This document shows positions 1-6,948 of a stretch of 7,459 nt of DNA, in pieces. Source of the stretch: a bacterium (GTDB lineage: Bacteria > Pseudomonadota > Alphaproteobacteria > Caulobacterales > Hyphomonadaceae); NCBI GenBank assembly GCA_030824255.1, contig JAVBYB010000133.1:1-7459 (forward strand). Reading direction: 5' to 3'. Under the pieces are notes generated by a model, which saw only the letters and a program-made list of their open reading frames with translations, did not search any database and had not been told where the DNA came from. A program made the position numbers and the translations under genes. Positions within the stretch are counted from its first letter, which is position 1, and every line of letters begins with the position of its first letter.

Positions 1-1499
1 AGCGCCACACCTACATCGCCAACATGCTGGGCGTCCGCCACATTGTGCTGGCCGTCAACAAGATGGACATCGCGGACTATAGCCGCGCGCGTTTCCACGA
101 GATCGTGGCAAGCTATCTCGCGATCGCCGAGCACCTTGGTTTCGAAACCATCACGCCGATCCCTATGTCCGCCCTCAACGGCGACAATGTCATCAAGCGC
201 ACAGAAGCGCTGTCATGGCATCAGGGGCCCACGCTGCTGGAGCACCTCGAAACCATCGAGATCGCGGACAAGCGCGCGGATGCGCCGTTCCGCCTGCCGG
301 TGCAGTGGGTGAACCGTCCCAACCTCGATTTCCGTGGCTTCTCGGGCACGATCATCTCGGGTTCCGTGAAGCCGGGCGATGAGGTCGTTGTCGCCAAGTC
401 GGGCAAGACATCGAAAGTGAAAGCCATTGTCACGGCGGATGGCGACCTGCCGTCGGCTGCTGCCGGGCAGGCCATCACACTGGTGATCGAAGACGAGATC
501 GACGCCTCGCGCGGCGACGTGTTCGCGGCGCCGGATTCGCGGCCGGAAGTCTCCAACCAGTTCACGGCCAACATTCTCTGGATGCACGAGGATCCGCTCA
601 CCACCGGCCAGGCCTATGTGCTGAAGATCGGCACGCAGACTGTGCAGGCGACGGTTACGTCCGTGCGGCACAAGATCGACATCAACACGCTCAACAAGAC
701 GCAAGGCAGCTCGCTGGCTCTCAACGAGATCGGCCTCTGCAATATCTCCGCCAATCAGCCGATCGCCTTCGATCCATACAAGTCGATCCGCGAGGCTGGC
801 GCCTTCATCCTGATCGACCGCTTCACCAACCTCACGGTTGGCGCAGGCATGATCGAGTTCTCGCTAAGCCGCGCAACCAACGTGCACCGCCAGGCGATGG
901 ACGTGACCAAGACCAGCCGCTCGCTGATCAAGGGCCACAAGCCGGCGATCCTCTGGTTCACGGGGCTCTCGGGCGCAGGCAAATCAACCATCGCCAACAT
1001 CGTGGAGCGCAAGCTCGCGGCGATGGGCTCGCACACCTATTCGCTGGATGGCGACAATATCCGGCAGGGCCTGAACAAGGACCTTGGCTTCACCGACGCT
1101 GACCGGGTGGAGAACATCCGCCGCATCGGCGAGGTAGCGAAATTGTTCACCGACGCGGGCATCATCGTGACCGCGTCTTTCATTTCGCCGTTCCGGGCAG
1201 AGCGCGACATGGTGCGCGGCCTCGTCGAGAAGGGCGAGTTCTTCGAGGTGTTCGTCGATACGCCGCTGGACCTCGCCGAGAAGCGCGATCCGAAGGGCCT
1301 CTATAAGAAGGCGCGCGCGGGCCAGATCCGGAACTTCACCGGGATCGACAGTCCTTATGAGCCGCCCGTGTCGCCGGAACTGCATCTCGATACGTCGTCG
1401 GCGACGGCGGAGGCGCTGGCCGATCAGGTCATCGATCATCTGCGTCAGGCTGGCATCATCGGCTCGGGCGGGGAGCCGCTGCAGGAGTTCTCGATCTAG
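1..1499 (+). CDS. cysNC: Bifunctional sulfate adenylyltransferase subunit 1 / adenylylsulfate kinase (CysN-CysC fusion), 5' end missing
   Basis: The gene is open at the left edge: the frame is read from base 3 (RHTYIAN...) and continues through the ATG at 24, so that ATG is internal. About 130-140 N-terminal residues, with the first GTPase motifs, lie outside. The visible part starts with the G4 motif NKMD (bases 57-68) and the G5-like MSALNGDN, then the EF-Tu-like beta-barrel domains of CysN. A C-terminal APS kinase follows, with the P-loop GLSGAGKST at 963-989, the DGDNIRQGL motif, the ISPFRAER motif whose Ser (1185-1187) matches the phosphorylated Ser of E. coli CysC, and the signature DPKGLYKKARAGQ. 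The CysN part powers APS formation from ATP and sulfate by GTP hydrolysis together with CysD; the CysC part phosphorylates APS to PAPS in the cytoplasm. cysD would be expected just upstream. A NodQ-like role in sulfation cannot be excluded from sequence alone. Confidence 0.97.
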   Translation, partial: RHTYIANMLGVRHIVLAVNKMDIADYSRARFHEIVASYLAIAEHLGFETITPIPMSALNGDNVIKRTEALSWHQGPTLLEHLETIEIADKRADAPFRLPVQWVNRPNLDFRGFSGTIISGSVKPGDEVVVAKSGKTSKVKAIVTADGDLPSAAAGQAITLVIEDEIDASRGDVFAAPDSRPEVSNQFTANILWMHEDPLTTGQAYVLKIGTQTVQATVTSVRHKIDINTLNKTQGSSLALNEIGLCNISANQPIAFDPYKSIREAGAFILIDRFTNLTVGAGMIEFSLSRATNVHRQAMDVTKTSRSLIKGHKPAILWFTGLSGAGKSTIANIVERKLAAMGSHTYSLDGDNIRQGLNKDLGFTDADRVENIRRIGEVAKLFTDAGIIVTASFISPFRAERDMVRGLVEKGEFFEVFVDTPLDLAEKRDPKGLYKKARAGQIRNFTGIDSPYEPPVSPELHLDTSSATAEALADQVIDHLRQAGIIGSGGEPLQEFSI

Positions 1500-1557
1500 C
1501 CGGTGACCGAGAGTTGTGGACGAAAAAGTCCGCGTGGCGACTGGCCTTGCCAAGCAA

Positions 1558-1574
1558 GTGTTACTATGTAACAC
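1558..1574. promoter_or_regulatory. Perfect 7-3-7 inverted repeat, candidate Zur-type operator of the ZIP gene
   Basis: The sequence GTGTTAC-TAT-GTAACAC is a perfect dyad 36 bases before the ATG of the ZIP transporter gene. Its inner 15 bases, TGTTA-N5-TAACA, have the same half-sites and spacing as the core of the enterobacterial Zur box (TGTTATANTATAACA), with differences only in the middle. A TACTAT hexamer at 1562-1567 inside the dyad could be a -10 element, so a bound repressor would block the promoter, but I find no good -35 box. Zinc-uptake genes are classic Zur targets; the regulator's identity here is inferred. An imperfect start of the same region, CTTGC-CAA-GCAAG (1546-1558), abuts it. 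The rest of the 1500-1610 gap shows nothing else I can support. Confidence 0.5.
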
Positions 1575-1610
1575 CGCGTCGGCGGTCAGGCAGGCTGCTC
1601 TGGAACATTC

Positions 1611-2270
1611 ATGGACGGCGAAAACGCAGCAATCCTTCTAGGCGCGGCGGCATTGTCCGTCGCCGGCGTGCTGTTCAGGTTACTGGCGGCCACGTTCGCG
1701 CCGCGTGCAGCAGACATTGTGGGGATGCTGGGCGGCGTGGTGATCCTTGTCGTCGCCCTGCTGCATCTGGCGCCGGAGGCTATCGCTGCGGGCGGCATCG
1801 AAAGCGTGTTCCTCGTCGCGGGCGCGGCGATTGGCGTGCTGCTGGAAGTATTGTTCCGCGTGCGTTCGTCGCAGTCGCTCACAGATAGCCAGGCGAAGCT
1901 GGGCGTGTGGCTTGGGCTGCTGGTGCTGGCGCTTCATTCGGCGCTGGATGGCGCGGTCTACAATGCGATGGCTTGGCACGACCATGGCGATGGCATGTTC
2001 GCCTCACTCGGCCTCATCATGCACGAGGCACCCGAGGGCGTGGCGGCGATGTCGCTGGCGCTTCTGGCGGGACTGCGGCCCTTCCCGGCGGTGATGGTCG
2101 CGGTGCTCGCGTCTTCGCTCACAACGCCATTTGGCTGGCTGGCGGCGCAGGCCATCGGCGAGTCGGGACAGGACGTGATGCGCCCGATGGCCGCCGCTTC
2201 CGCCGGCCTGCTCATCTATGTCGGCTGGCACCTGGTCTCCACCGGCCTGCGCGCATTCAAGCGGACCTGA
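1611..2270 (+). CDS. ZIP-family divalent metal transporter, compact seven-segment form
   Basis: This is a 219-residue, very hydrophobic inner-membrane protein. Seven membrane segments can be seen, roughly at residues 5-27, 34-58, 62-82, 98-122, 128-154, 158-183 and 190-210. ZIP hallmarks are present in order: LLHLAPEA at the end of segment 2, HSALDG in segment 4 (H109, D113) and HEAPEG in segment 5 (H138, E139, E142), the metal-binding core of the family. A short HDHGD loop (123-127) may also touch metal. The ATG at 1611 is the only ATG after an in-frame stop at 1569; its ribosome binding site is weak. ZIP proteins bring Zn2+, Mn2+ or Fe2+ into the cytoplasm; the dyad upstream favours zinc. 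Two oddities: the segment 6 Glu before Pro is replaced by Thr (T172), and the usual eighth segment is absent. The exact metal is unknown. Confidence 0.88.
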   Translation: MDGENAAILLGAAALSVAGVLFRLLAATFAPRAADIVGMLGGVVILVVALLHLAPEAIAAGGIESVFLVAGAAIGVLLEVLFRVRSSQSLTDSQAKLGVWLGLLVLALHSALDGAVYNAMAWHDHGDGMFASLGLIMHEAPEGVAAMSLALLAGLRPFPAVMVAVLASSLTTPFGWLAAQAIGESGQDVMRPMAAASAGLLIYVGWHLVSTGLRAFKRT

Positions 2271-2374
2271 CGGCAGCGCACGGAATTTTCTAAATCTGCG
2301 CGGTGTGCGCATGACTATTGCCCAACGCCTCGCCGATCAGGTTTCACACGCAATTCGCTTGGGCCGGGCTGCGG

Positions 2375-2380
2375 TATATA
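2375..2380 (+). promoter_or_regulatory. Candidate -10 element of the hpd operon
   Basis: TATATA stands out in an otherwise GC-rich stretch 26 bases before the hpd start codon. No convincing -35 box lies 16-18 bases upstream, so an activator or a weak promoter is possible. If this is the -10, transcription would start near 2386-2388, inside the dyad described next. The remainder of the 2271-2405 gap holds only short weak inverted repeats and no terminator with a T-run. Confidence 0.35.
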
Positions 2381-2400
2381 TCTCCGTGCAAACGCGGAGA
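2381..2400 (+). promoter_or_regulatory. Dyad/hairpin containing the hpd ribosome binding site
   Basis: The arms TCTCCGTG (2381-2388) and CGCGGAGA (2393-2400) can form an 8-bp stem with one G-U pair and a CAAA loop. The Shine-Dalgarno sequence GGAG (2396-2399) lies in the 3' arm, six bases before the hpd ATG, and is fully paired with CTCC of the 5' arm. If the transcript begins upstream of 2381, hpd translation would be shielded until the stem opens. If TATATA at 2375 is the true -10, the 5' arm is not fully transcribed and the dyad may instead be a protein-binding site at the transcription start. Confidence 0.5.
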
Positions 2401-2405
2401 CTCCC

Positions 2406-3473
2406 ATGGCCGATATCTTTGAAAACCCGCTGGGCACCGACGGTTTCGAATTCGTCGAATACACCTCGCCCAATCCGCACGTGCTGGCGAAGCTGTTCGA
2501 GGATTTCGGCTTCACCGCTGTATCCCGACACCGCTCGAAGAACGTCGTCCGCTACAAGCAGGGCGACATCAACTTCATCCTGAACATGGAGCCCTCGGGC
2601 CAGCCCGCAGCCTTCCGTGGCGTGCATGGCGCCGGCGCCAACGCGATGGCCTTCCGCGTGAAGGACGCCGCCAAGGCCTATGCCGAAGCCATCAAGCGCG
2701 GGGCCGAGCCGGCGTTCGGCAATGTCGGTCCGATGGAACTGAACATTCCCGCCATCCAGGCAATTGGCGGCGCGTACATCTATCTGGTCGACCGCTACGG
2801 CGCACACGGCATCTACGACATCGACTTCATGCCGATCCCGGGCGCCGTCGAGAAAGAGAATACGGTCGGTCTTACCTATCTCGATCACCTCACGCACAAC
2901 CTGCATCGCGGCAACATGGCGAAGTGGGCGGACTACTACGAGCGCATCTTCAACTTCCGCGAAATCCGCTATTTCGACATCGAGGGCAAACAGACGGGCC
3001 TTCTCTCGAAAGCCATGACGTCGCCCTGCGGCAAGATCCGCATCCCACTCAACGAGAGCCGTGACGACAAGAGCCAGATCGAGGAATTCCTGCGCGACTA
3101 CAACGGCGAGGGAATCCAGCACATCGCACTCGGCACCGACGACATCTACAAGTCCGTCGAGATGCTCCGCGAGCGCGGCCTGCAGTTCCAGACCGTGCCC
3201 GAGACCTATTACGAGGGTATTGGCCAACGCATCGGCGCGCACGGTGAAGACGTGCCCCGTCTGCACAAGAACCAGATCCTGATCGACGGCGCACCGACAC
3301 AGGGGCAGGGCCTCCTGCTCCAGATCTTCACCGCCAACCAGATCGGCCCGATCTTCTTCGAACTCATCCAGCGCAAGGGCAACGAAGGTTTTGGCGAGGG
3401 CAACTTCCGCGCCCTGTTCGAAAGCATCGAAGCCGACCAGATCCGCCGCGGCGTGCTGAAGGCTGAAGCATGA
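2406..3473 (+). CDS. hpd: 4-hydroxyphenylpyruvate dioxygenase
   Basis: This 355-residue protein converts 4-hydroxyphenylpyruvate to homogentisate with O2 and loss of CO2, step two of cytoplasmic tyrosine catabolism. It has the two-domain vicinal-oxygen-chelate layout and the usual bacterial length (about 355 residues). The three iron ligands are visible: H161 in YLDHLTHN, H239 in GIQHIALG and E319 in FFELIQRKG, at nearly the same numbers as H161, H240 and E322 of the Pseudomonas enzyme. The C-terminal gate helix motif GFGEGNFRALFESIE is also intact. The ATG at 2406 has a GGAG six bases upstream and starts the conserved N-terminus. It is the first gene of a probable operon, and its stop overlaps the next start in ATGA. 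Regulation may involve the hairpin at 2381-2400. I see no sign of damage or recent transfer. Confidence 0.98.
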   Translation: MADIFENPLGTDGFEFVEYTSPNPHVLAKLFEDFGFTAVSRHRSKNVVRYKQGDINFILNMEPSGQPAAFRGVHGAGANAMAFRVKDAAKAYAEAIKRGAEPAFGNVGPMELNIPAIQAIGGAYIYLVDRYGAHGIYDIDFMPIPGAVEKENTVGLTYLDHLTHNLHRGNMAKWADYYERIFNFREIRYFDIEGKQTGLLSKAMTSPCGKIRIPLNESRDDKSQIEEFLRDYNGEGIQHIALGTDDIYKSVEMLRERGLQFQTVPETYYEGIGQRIGAHGEDVPRLHKNQILIDGAPTQGQGLLLQIFTANQIGPIFFELIQRKGNEGFGEGNFRALFESIEADQIRRGVLKAEA

Positions 3474-3922
3474 CCACCCCTCTCCCCGTCGAAGGCGCCT
3501 GCATGTGCGGGCAGGTGAAGCTGCGGATCAGCGCGCCGCCGATCATCACCATGGCGTGCCACTGCAAGGGCTGCCAGAAGCTCAGCGCCAGCGCCTTCTC
3601 GCTCACCGCGATGATCCCGATCGACGGCTTCGAGATCATCGCCGGAAGCACCCAGATCGGCGCGCTGCACGGCGACAATCCGTATCACTACTGCCCCAAC
3701 TGCCTGAACTGGCTCTACACCAGCCTGGCAAGCGCGCCCTTCATCAACGTTCGCCCCACTCTGTTCGACGTGCCCGCCTGGTCGACGCCCTTCATCGAGA
3801 GCTATGTCTCGGAAAGGCTTCCCTGGGCGCAGACCTCCGCAAAGCACAGCTTCGAGAAGTTCCCCGGCATGGAACAGTACGGCCCGCTGATGGCTGAATT
3901 TGCTGCGCTGCAGGGCGGCTGA
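3470..3922 (+). CDS. GFA/CENP-V family zinc-binding protein
   Basis: This 150-residue protein has the seven-cysteine pattern of the GFA (glutathione-dependent formaldehyde-activating enzyme) / CENP-V fold: C11 and C13 in GACMCGQVKL, C30, C32 and C35 in CHCKGCQKLS, and C75 and C78 in YCPNCLNW. These positions bind two zinc ions in known members. The family was named for a proposed role in joining formaldehyde to glutathione, but that activity is disputed and most members have no proven function. The start ATG (3470) overlaps the hpd stop in ATGA, with AAGG at 3459-3462 as ribosome binding site, so translation is probably coupled to hpd. The coupling suggests a job near tyrosine degradation, perhaps on a glutathione conjugate in view of maiA downstream; this is inference. 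Confidence 0.88.
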   Translation: MTTPLPVEGACMCGQVKLRISAPPIITMACHCKGCQKLSASAFSLTAMIPIDGFEIIAGSTQIGALHGDNPYHYCPNCLNWLYTSLASAPFINVRPTLFDVPAWSTPFIESYVSERLPWAQTSAKHSFEKFPGMEQYGPLMAEFAALQGG

Positions 3923-3990
3923 GCCCCGCCTGCTATCCCTTCCCAGCGTTGGCGGGCGCGGCGCACACATGCTACGCCTGCTGGAAATAC

Positions 3991-3997
3991 AGGGGAG
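3991..3997 (+). promoter_or_regulatory. Strong ribosome binding site that sets the acylase start
   Basis: AGGGGAG lies seven bases before the ATG at 4005. It decides the start in favour of 4005 over the in-frame ATGs at 3900 and 3969, which would put about 35 or 12 non-signal residues before the lipoprotein signal peptide. Confidence 0.8.
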
Positions 3998-4004
3998 AAG
4001 CGGC

Positions 4005-6296
4005 ATGCGCAGCATCGTCGTGATTGCAGCATCCATCGCAATATCTGGGTTGGCGCTGGCGGCCTGTTCAGCAGAGTCCGCACCTGCGACAGACGCCGCA
4101 AAGTTCGAAGCCGAAATCCGCCGCACAGCCTATGGCGTCCCACACATCAAGGCGAAGGACATGGGCGGCATCGGGTATGGCTACGGCTATGCCAGCGCGC
4201 AGGACAATGTGTGCGAAATCGCCGACCGCCTGCTCACCGTCTCGGGCGAGCGCGCGAAGTTCCTCGGCCCCGGCGAGAATGACGCCAACATCGCCAGCGA
4301 CCTCTACCATCAGCGCATGATCACCTCGCAGCGTGTCGAAGCGCTGCTCGCAGGCCCCGCTGACTCCCCCGACACGCCCACCGCCGAAGCCCGCGCGCTT
4401 GCCGACGGCTACGCCGCAGGCTTCAACCGCTATCTGCGCGAGAGCCGGGCCACCATCACCGATCCGCGCTGCAGGGATGCCGCGTGGCTACGCGAGATCA
4501 CAGCCGTCGATTTCTGGCGTCATATGTATGTTGGCCAGACGGTGGATGGCTTCTTCGCGACCACTGCCAACGCCGCGCCTCCCGGCGTCGATCACGCCGC
4601 CCTCGCGCGGGACCTGACACCCGAAGACGCCTCCGGCATGGGCTCCAACGCCTATGCCATCGGCCGCGAGATGACCAAGGGCGGCAAGGGCGTGCTGCTC
4701 GGCAACCCGCACTATCCATGGGATGGCGTGAACCGGTTCTACCGCACGCACTTCATCATTCCGGGCGACATCAACATCGTCGGCATCAGCTATATCGGCA
4801 TGCCGATGATCCGCATCGGCCACACCGAAACGCTGGCGTGGAGCAACACCGTCTCCACCGCCCGCCGTAGCGGCTTCTACGAGCTCACGCTGAACCCGGC
4901 GGACCCGACGCAGTATCGCTATGAAGGCGAGTGGGTCCCAATGGAGAAGGTGACAGTCTCCATACCTGTGCAGCGCGGCGACGCTACCGAAGCGGAAGCC
5001 CGCACGCTCTATTCCACGCGCTGGGGCCCACTGTTCGAATCCGAAAGCTATCCGTGGACCGCTGAACGCGCCTACGCTGTGCGAACGCTTGAAACCGGCC
5101 TGCGCGATCCTGACCAGTACATGGCCGTCTGGCGCGCAAAGACCGTGCGCGACATGAAGGCCGCGCTGGCGAAATGGCAGTCCTTCCGCTTCAACGCTAC
5201 CGCCGTCGATTCAACCGGCGAAGCGCTCTATGGCGACATGGGGCTGATCCCCAATGTCTCGCCCACGCTCGTCGCCTCTTGCGCCACATCTGATTTCGCG
5301 AAGAAACAGTGGACCGAGACACGCACGCCCGTCCTCGATGGCTCGCGCGCCGCCTGCGATTGGGCGACCGATGCAGACAGCTCGATGCCCGGCGCCGCCG
5401 GCGCTGCGGCCGGTCCACACCAGTTCCGGACCGACTACGTGCTCCAGAGTAATGACAGCTACTGGCTCACCAACAAGTTCGCCCCCCTCACAGGCCTCAG
5501 CCCCATCTTCGGCGACGAGGCCACGCCGCGCAGCCTGCGTACACGTGCCGCTCACGAACAGGTGGAGCGCCGCATCGCCGGCACGGATGGCTTCGGCGAT
5601 CCGAAATTCGATGTCGAAAGCATGAAGCAGGTCATGCTCTCCAACCGTCATTATGGCGGAGAGCTGGTGCGTGACGATCTGGTCGCCGCCTGCAAGGCGT
5701 CAGGCAAGGCGAACCTCGTGGCCGCCTGCGACGTGCTGGCGAAATGGGACCTGAAGGTCGATCTGGATAGCCGTGGCGCGCAACTGTTCCACATCTTCGC
5801 CGAATCCGGCGGCATCAAGTTCAGCGACAGGTTCGATCCTGCCAACGCGGTCCACACGCCGGCAAAACTTGATACAGCAAATCCCGCCGTGATCGCCGCT
5901 CTGGAAACAGCCGTCGACAAACTGGCCGAGCTGAAAATCCCGCTCAATGCCCGCCTCGGCGATGTGCAGGCCGAAACGCGCAATGGCGTGCGCATTCCGA
6001 TTCATGGCGGGGCAGGGCCGGAAGGCGTCTTCAACGTGATCACGGTGGCAGATCTGGAAGCGGAGAAAGGCTGGACCAGTATCCGCCATGGCGCGAGCTG
6101 GATCTACGCCGTCGAATTCACTGATGATGGCCCGAAGAGCCAGGGATTCCTCAGCTATTCGCAGTCTACCGATCCGACATCACCCCATCATTCCGACCAG
6201 ACCGAACTATATTCGAAGAAGGGGTGGGATGATCTGCTCTGGCGCGACGAGGCCGTCGAGAAGGCAACCGTGTCGCGCGTGACCATCAGCGAGTGA
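4005..6296 (+). CDS. PvdQ-like N-acyl amide (acyl-homoserine lactone type) acylase, predicted lipoprotein, Ntn-hydrolase
   Basis: This 763-residue precursor belongs to the penicillin acylase family (Ntn hydrolases), which self-cleave into alpha and beta chains. The new beta N-terminus would be Ser214 in GSNAYAIG. Counting from it, H23beta (H236, in NPHYPWDG), V70beta (V283, in WSNTV) and an Asn at beta 270 (N483, in LQSNDSYWLTN) match the catalytic Ser1, His23, Val70 and Asn269 of PvdQ as I recall them. Total length and cleavage site also match PvdQ (about 762 residues, beta from 217). The C-terminus keeps SYSQSTDPTSPHHSDQTE. Relatives remove fatty acyl chains from homoserine lactones, pyoverdine precursors or aculeacin. 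Residues 1-20 form a signal peptide ending in the lipobox LAA-C21, so the protein is probably lipid-anchored facing the periplasm; Ser at +2 favours the outer membrane by the E. coli rule. It starts 82 bases after the GFA gene and ends four bases before maiA. The true substrate is unknown. Confidence 0.93.
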   Translation: MRSIVVIAASIAISGLALAACSAESAPATDAAKFEAEIRRTAYGVPHIKAKDMGGIGYGYGYASAQDNVCEIADRLLTVSGERAKFLGPGENDANIASDLYHQRMITSQRVEALLAGPADSPDTPTAEARALADGYAAGFNRYLRESRATITDPRCRDAAWLREITAVDFWRHMYVGQTVDGFFATTANAAPPGVDHAALARDLTPEDASGMGSNAYAIGREMTKGGKGVLLGNPHYPWDGVNRFYRTHFIIPGDINIVGISYIGMPMIRIGHTETLAWSNTVSTARRSGFYELTLNPADPTQYRYEGEWVPMEKVTVSIPVQRGDATEAEARTLYSTRWGPLFESESYPWTAERAYAVRTLETGLRDPDQYMAVWRAKTVRDMKAALAKWQSFRFNATAVDSTGEALYGDMGLIPNVSPTLVASCATSDFAKKQWTETRTPVLDGSRAACDWATDADSSMPGAAGAAAGPHQFRTDYVLQSNDSYWLTNKFAPLTGLSPIFGDEATPRSLRTRAAHEQVERRIAGTDGFGDPKFDVESMKQVMLSNRHYGGELVRDDLVAACKASGKANLVAACDVLAKWDLKVDLDSRGAQLFHIFAESGGIKFSDRFDPANAVHTPAKLDTANPAVIAALETAVDKLAELKIPLNARLGDVQAETRNGVRIPIHGGAGPEGVFNVITVADLEAEKGWTSIRHGASWIYAVEFTDDGPKSQGFLSYSQSTDPTSPHHSDQTELYSKKGWDDLLWRDEAVEKATVSRVTISE

Positions 6297-6300
6297 ATAC

Positions 6301-6948
6301 ATGAGTGAAACGATCCTCTACGGCTACTGGCGATCCTCCGCCACGTATCGCACCCGCATCGCGCTGAACCTGAAGGGTGTCCGCTACAGGACCGTGGGCG
6401 TTCACTTGCTGAAGGACGAACAGACGACGCCAGAACATCTGGCGCGTCATCCCTCCGGCCGCGTGCCCATCCTCGAGATCGACGGCCATCGCATCGGGCA
6501 GTCGATGGCGATGGTCGAATACCTCGATGAGACCCGGCCCGAGCCGCCGCTGCTCCCGCGCGACGCTTACCTGCGCGCCCATGTTCGCGATCTCAAGGAC
6601 CAGATCGTGGCGGACATCCATCCGCTGAACAACACGTCCACGCTCGCCCGCCTGCGCAGCCAGTTCGGCGCGGACGATGCAGCCATCGCCAGATGGTATG
6701 AGCTCTGGATCGTGCGCGGCTTCCAGGTGCTGGAACAGATGCTGCCATCAAACAGCGACTTCTGTGCCGGAAATCAGGTCACGCTGGCCGACATCGTTCT
6801 CGTGCCGCAAGTCGCCAACGCCCGCCGCTATCCGCAGATCGACCTTTCTCCATTCCCGAACATCGTTCGTATCGACGCCGCGCTGAAGACATTGACGGCC
6901 TTCCATGATGCAGCGCCGGAGCAGCAGCCGGAGGCGAAGGAGGCGTGA
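6301..6948 (+). CDS. maiA: Maleylacetoacetate isomerase (zeta-class glutathione S-transferase)
   Basis: This 215-residue protein isomerises maleylacetoacetate to fumarylacetoacetate with glutathione, in the cytoplasm, two steps after Hpd in tyrosine catabolism. The N-terminal thioredoxin-like domain carries the zeta motif SSATYRTRIALNLKG (S12, S13), the cis-proline V55-P56 and the glutathione-binding Q67-S68. The C-terminal helical domain has the zeta signature IVADIHPLNN (102-111). The middle residue of the usual SSC motif is Ala14, a change I regard as common in bacterial members. The ATG lies four bases after the acylase stop and its ribosome binding site is weak (GAG about seven bases upstream), so it probably depends on coupling with the acylase gene. 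Its stop overlaps the next gene's GTG. A different zeta-GST role, such as dichloroacetate or maleylpyruvate turnover, is possible but hpd upstream favours MaiA. Confidence 0.94.
   Translation: MSETILYGYWRSSATYRTRIALNLKGVRYRTVGVHLLKDEQTTPEHLARHPSGRVPILEIDGHRIGQSMAMVEYLDETRPEPPLLPRDAYLRAHVRDLKDQIVADIHPLNNTSTLARLRSQFGADDAAIARWYELWIVRGFQVLEQMLPSNSDFCAGNQVTLADIVLVPQVANARRYPQIDLSPFPNIVRIDAALKTLTAFHDAAPEQQPEAKEA
6930..6943 (+). promoter_or_regulatory. Double ribosome binding site before a GTG start
   Basis: GGAGG (6930-6934) and AAGGAGG (6937-6943) lie inside the end of maiA. The second is only one base from the GTG at 6945, too close for normal use, while the first has a ten-base spacing. No other in-frame start lies at a better distance, which supports GTG 6945 as the start of the next gene. 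Confidence 0.5.

Noticed and set aside
1516..1533. Stem GTGGAC-GAAAAA-GTCCGC after cysNC as an intrinsic terminator
   Set aside because: The stem is only six pairs with one G-U, and no T-run follows on the plus strand.
984..1574. Minus-strand open frame of 196 codons opposite the APS kinase domain
   Set aside because: Arg-rich low-complexity translation opposite a region with clear CysC motifs.
2297..2311. Inverted repeat TGCGC-GGTGT-GCGCA after the ZIP gene
   Set aside because: Five-base GC arms are common by chance here and no T-run or promoter element is associated with it.
2311..2405. Possible leader peptide starting at the ATG at 2311
   Set aside because: No ribosome binding site, and the frame runs on into hpd in the wrong frame without an early stop, so it does not look like a regulated leader.
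2337..3266. Long minus-strand open frame of 309 codons opposite hpd
   Set aside because: It mirrors the strongly supported hpd gene. Its product has no recognisable motif and such antisense frames are expected in GC-rich DNA.
3925..3956. Inverted repeat CCCGCC / GGCGGG between the GFA and acylase genes
   Set aside because: Six pairs around a 20-base loop with no T-run; expected by chance in GC-rich DNA and not a supportable terminator.
3900..4004. Upstream in-frame starts for the acylase at 3900 and 3969
   Set aside because: The one at 3900 would overlap the GFA gene, and both place extra residues before a clean lipoprotein signal; the start at 4005 has a strong AGGGGAG seven bases before it.
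3209..4126. Minus-strand open frame of 305 codons across the hpd end, the GFA gene and the acylase start
   Set aside because: It overlaps three well-supported plus-strand features and shows no domain pattern; a codon-bias shadow.
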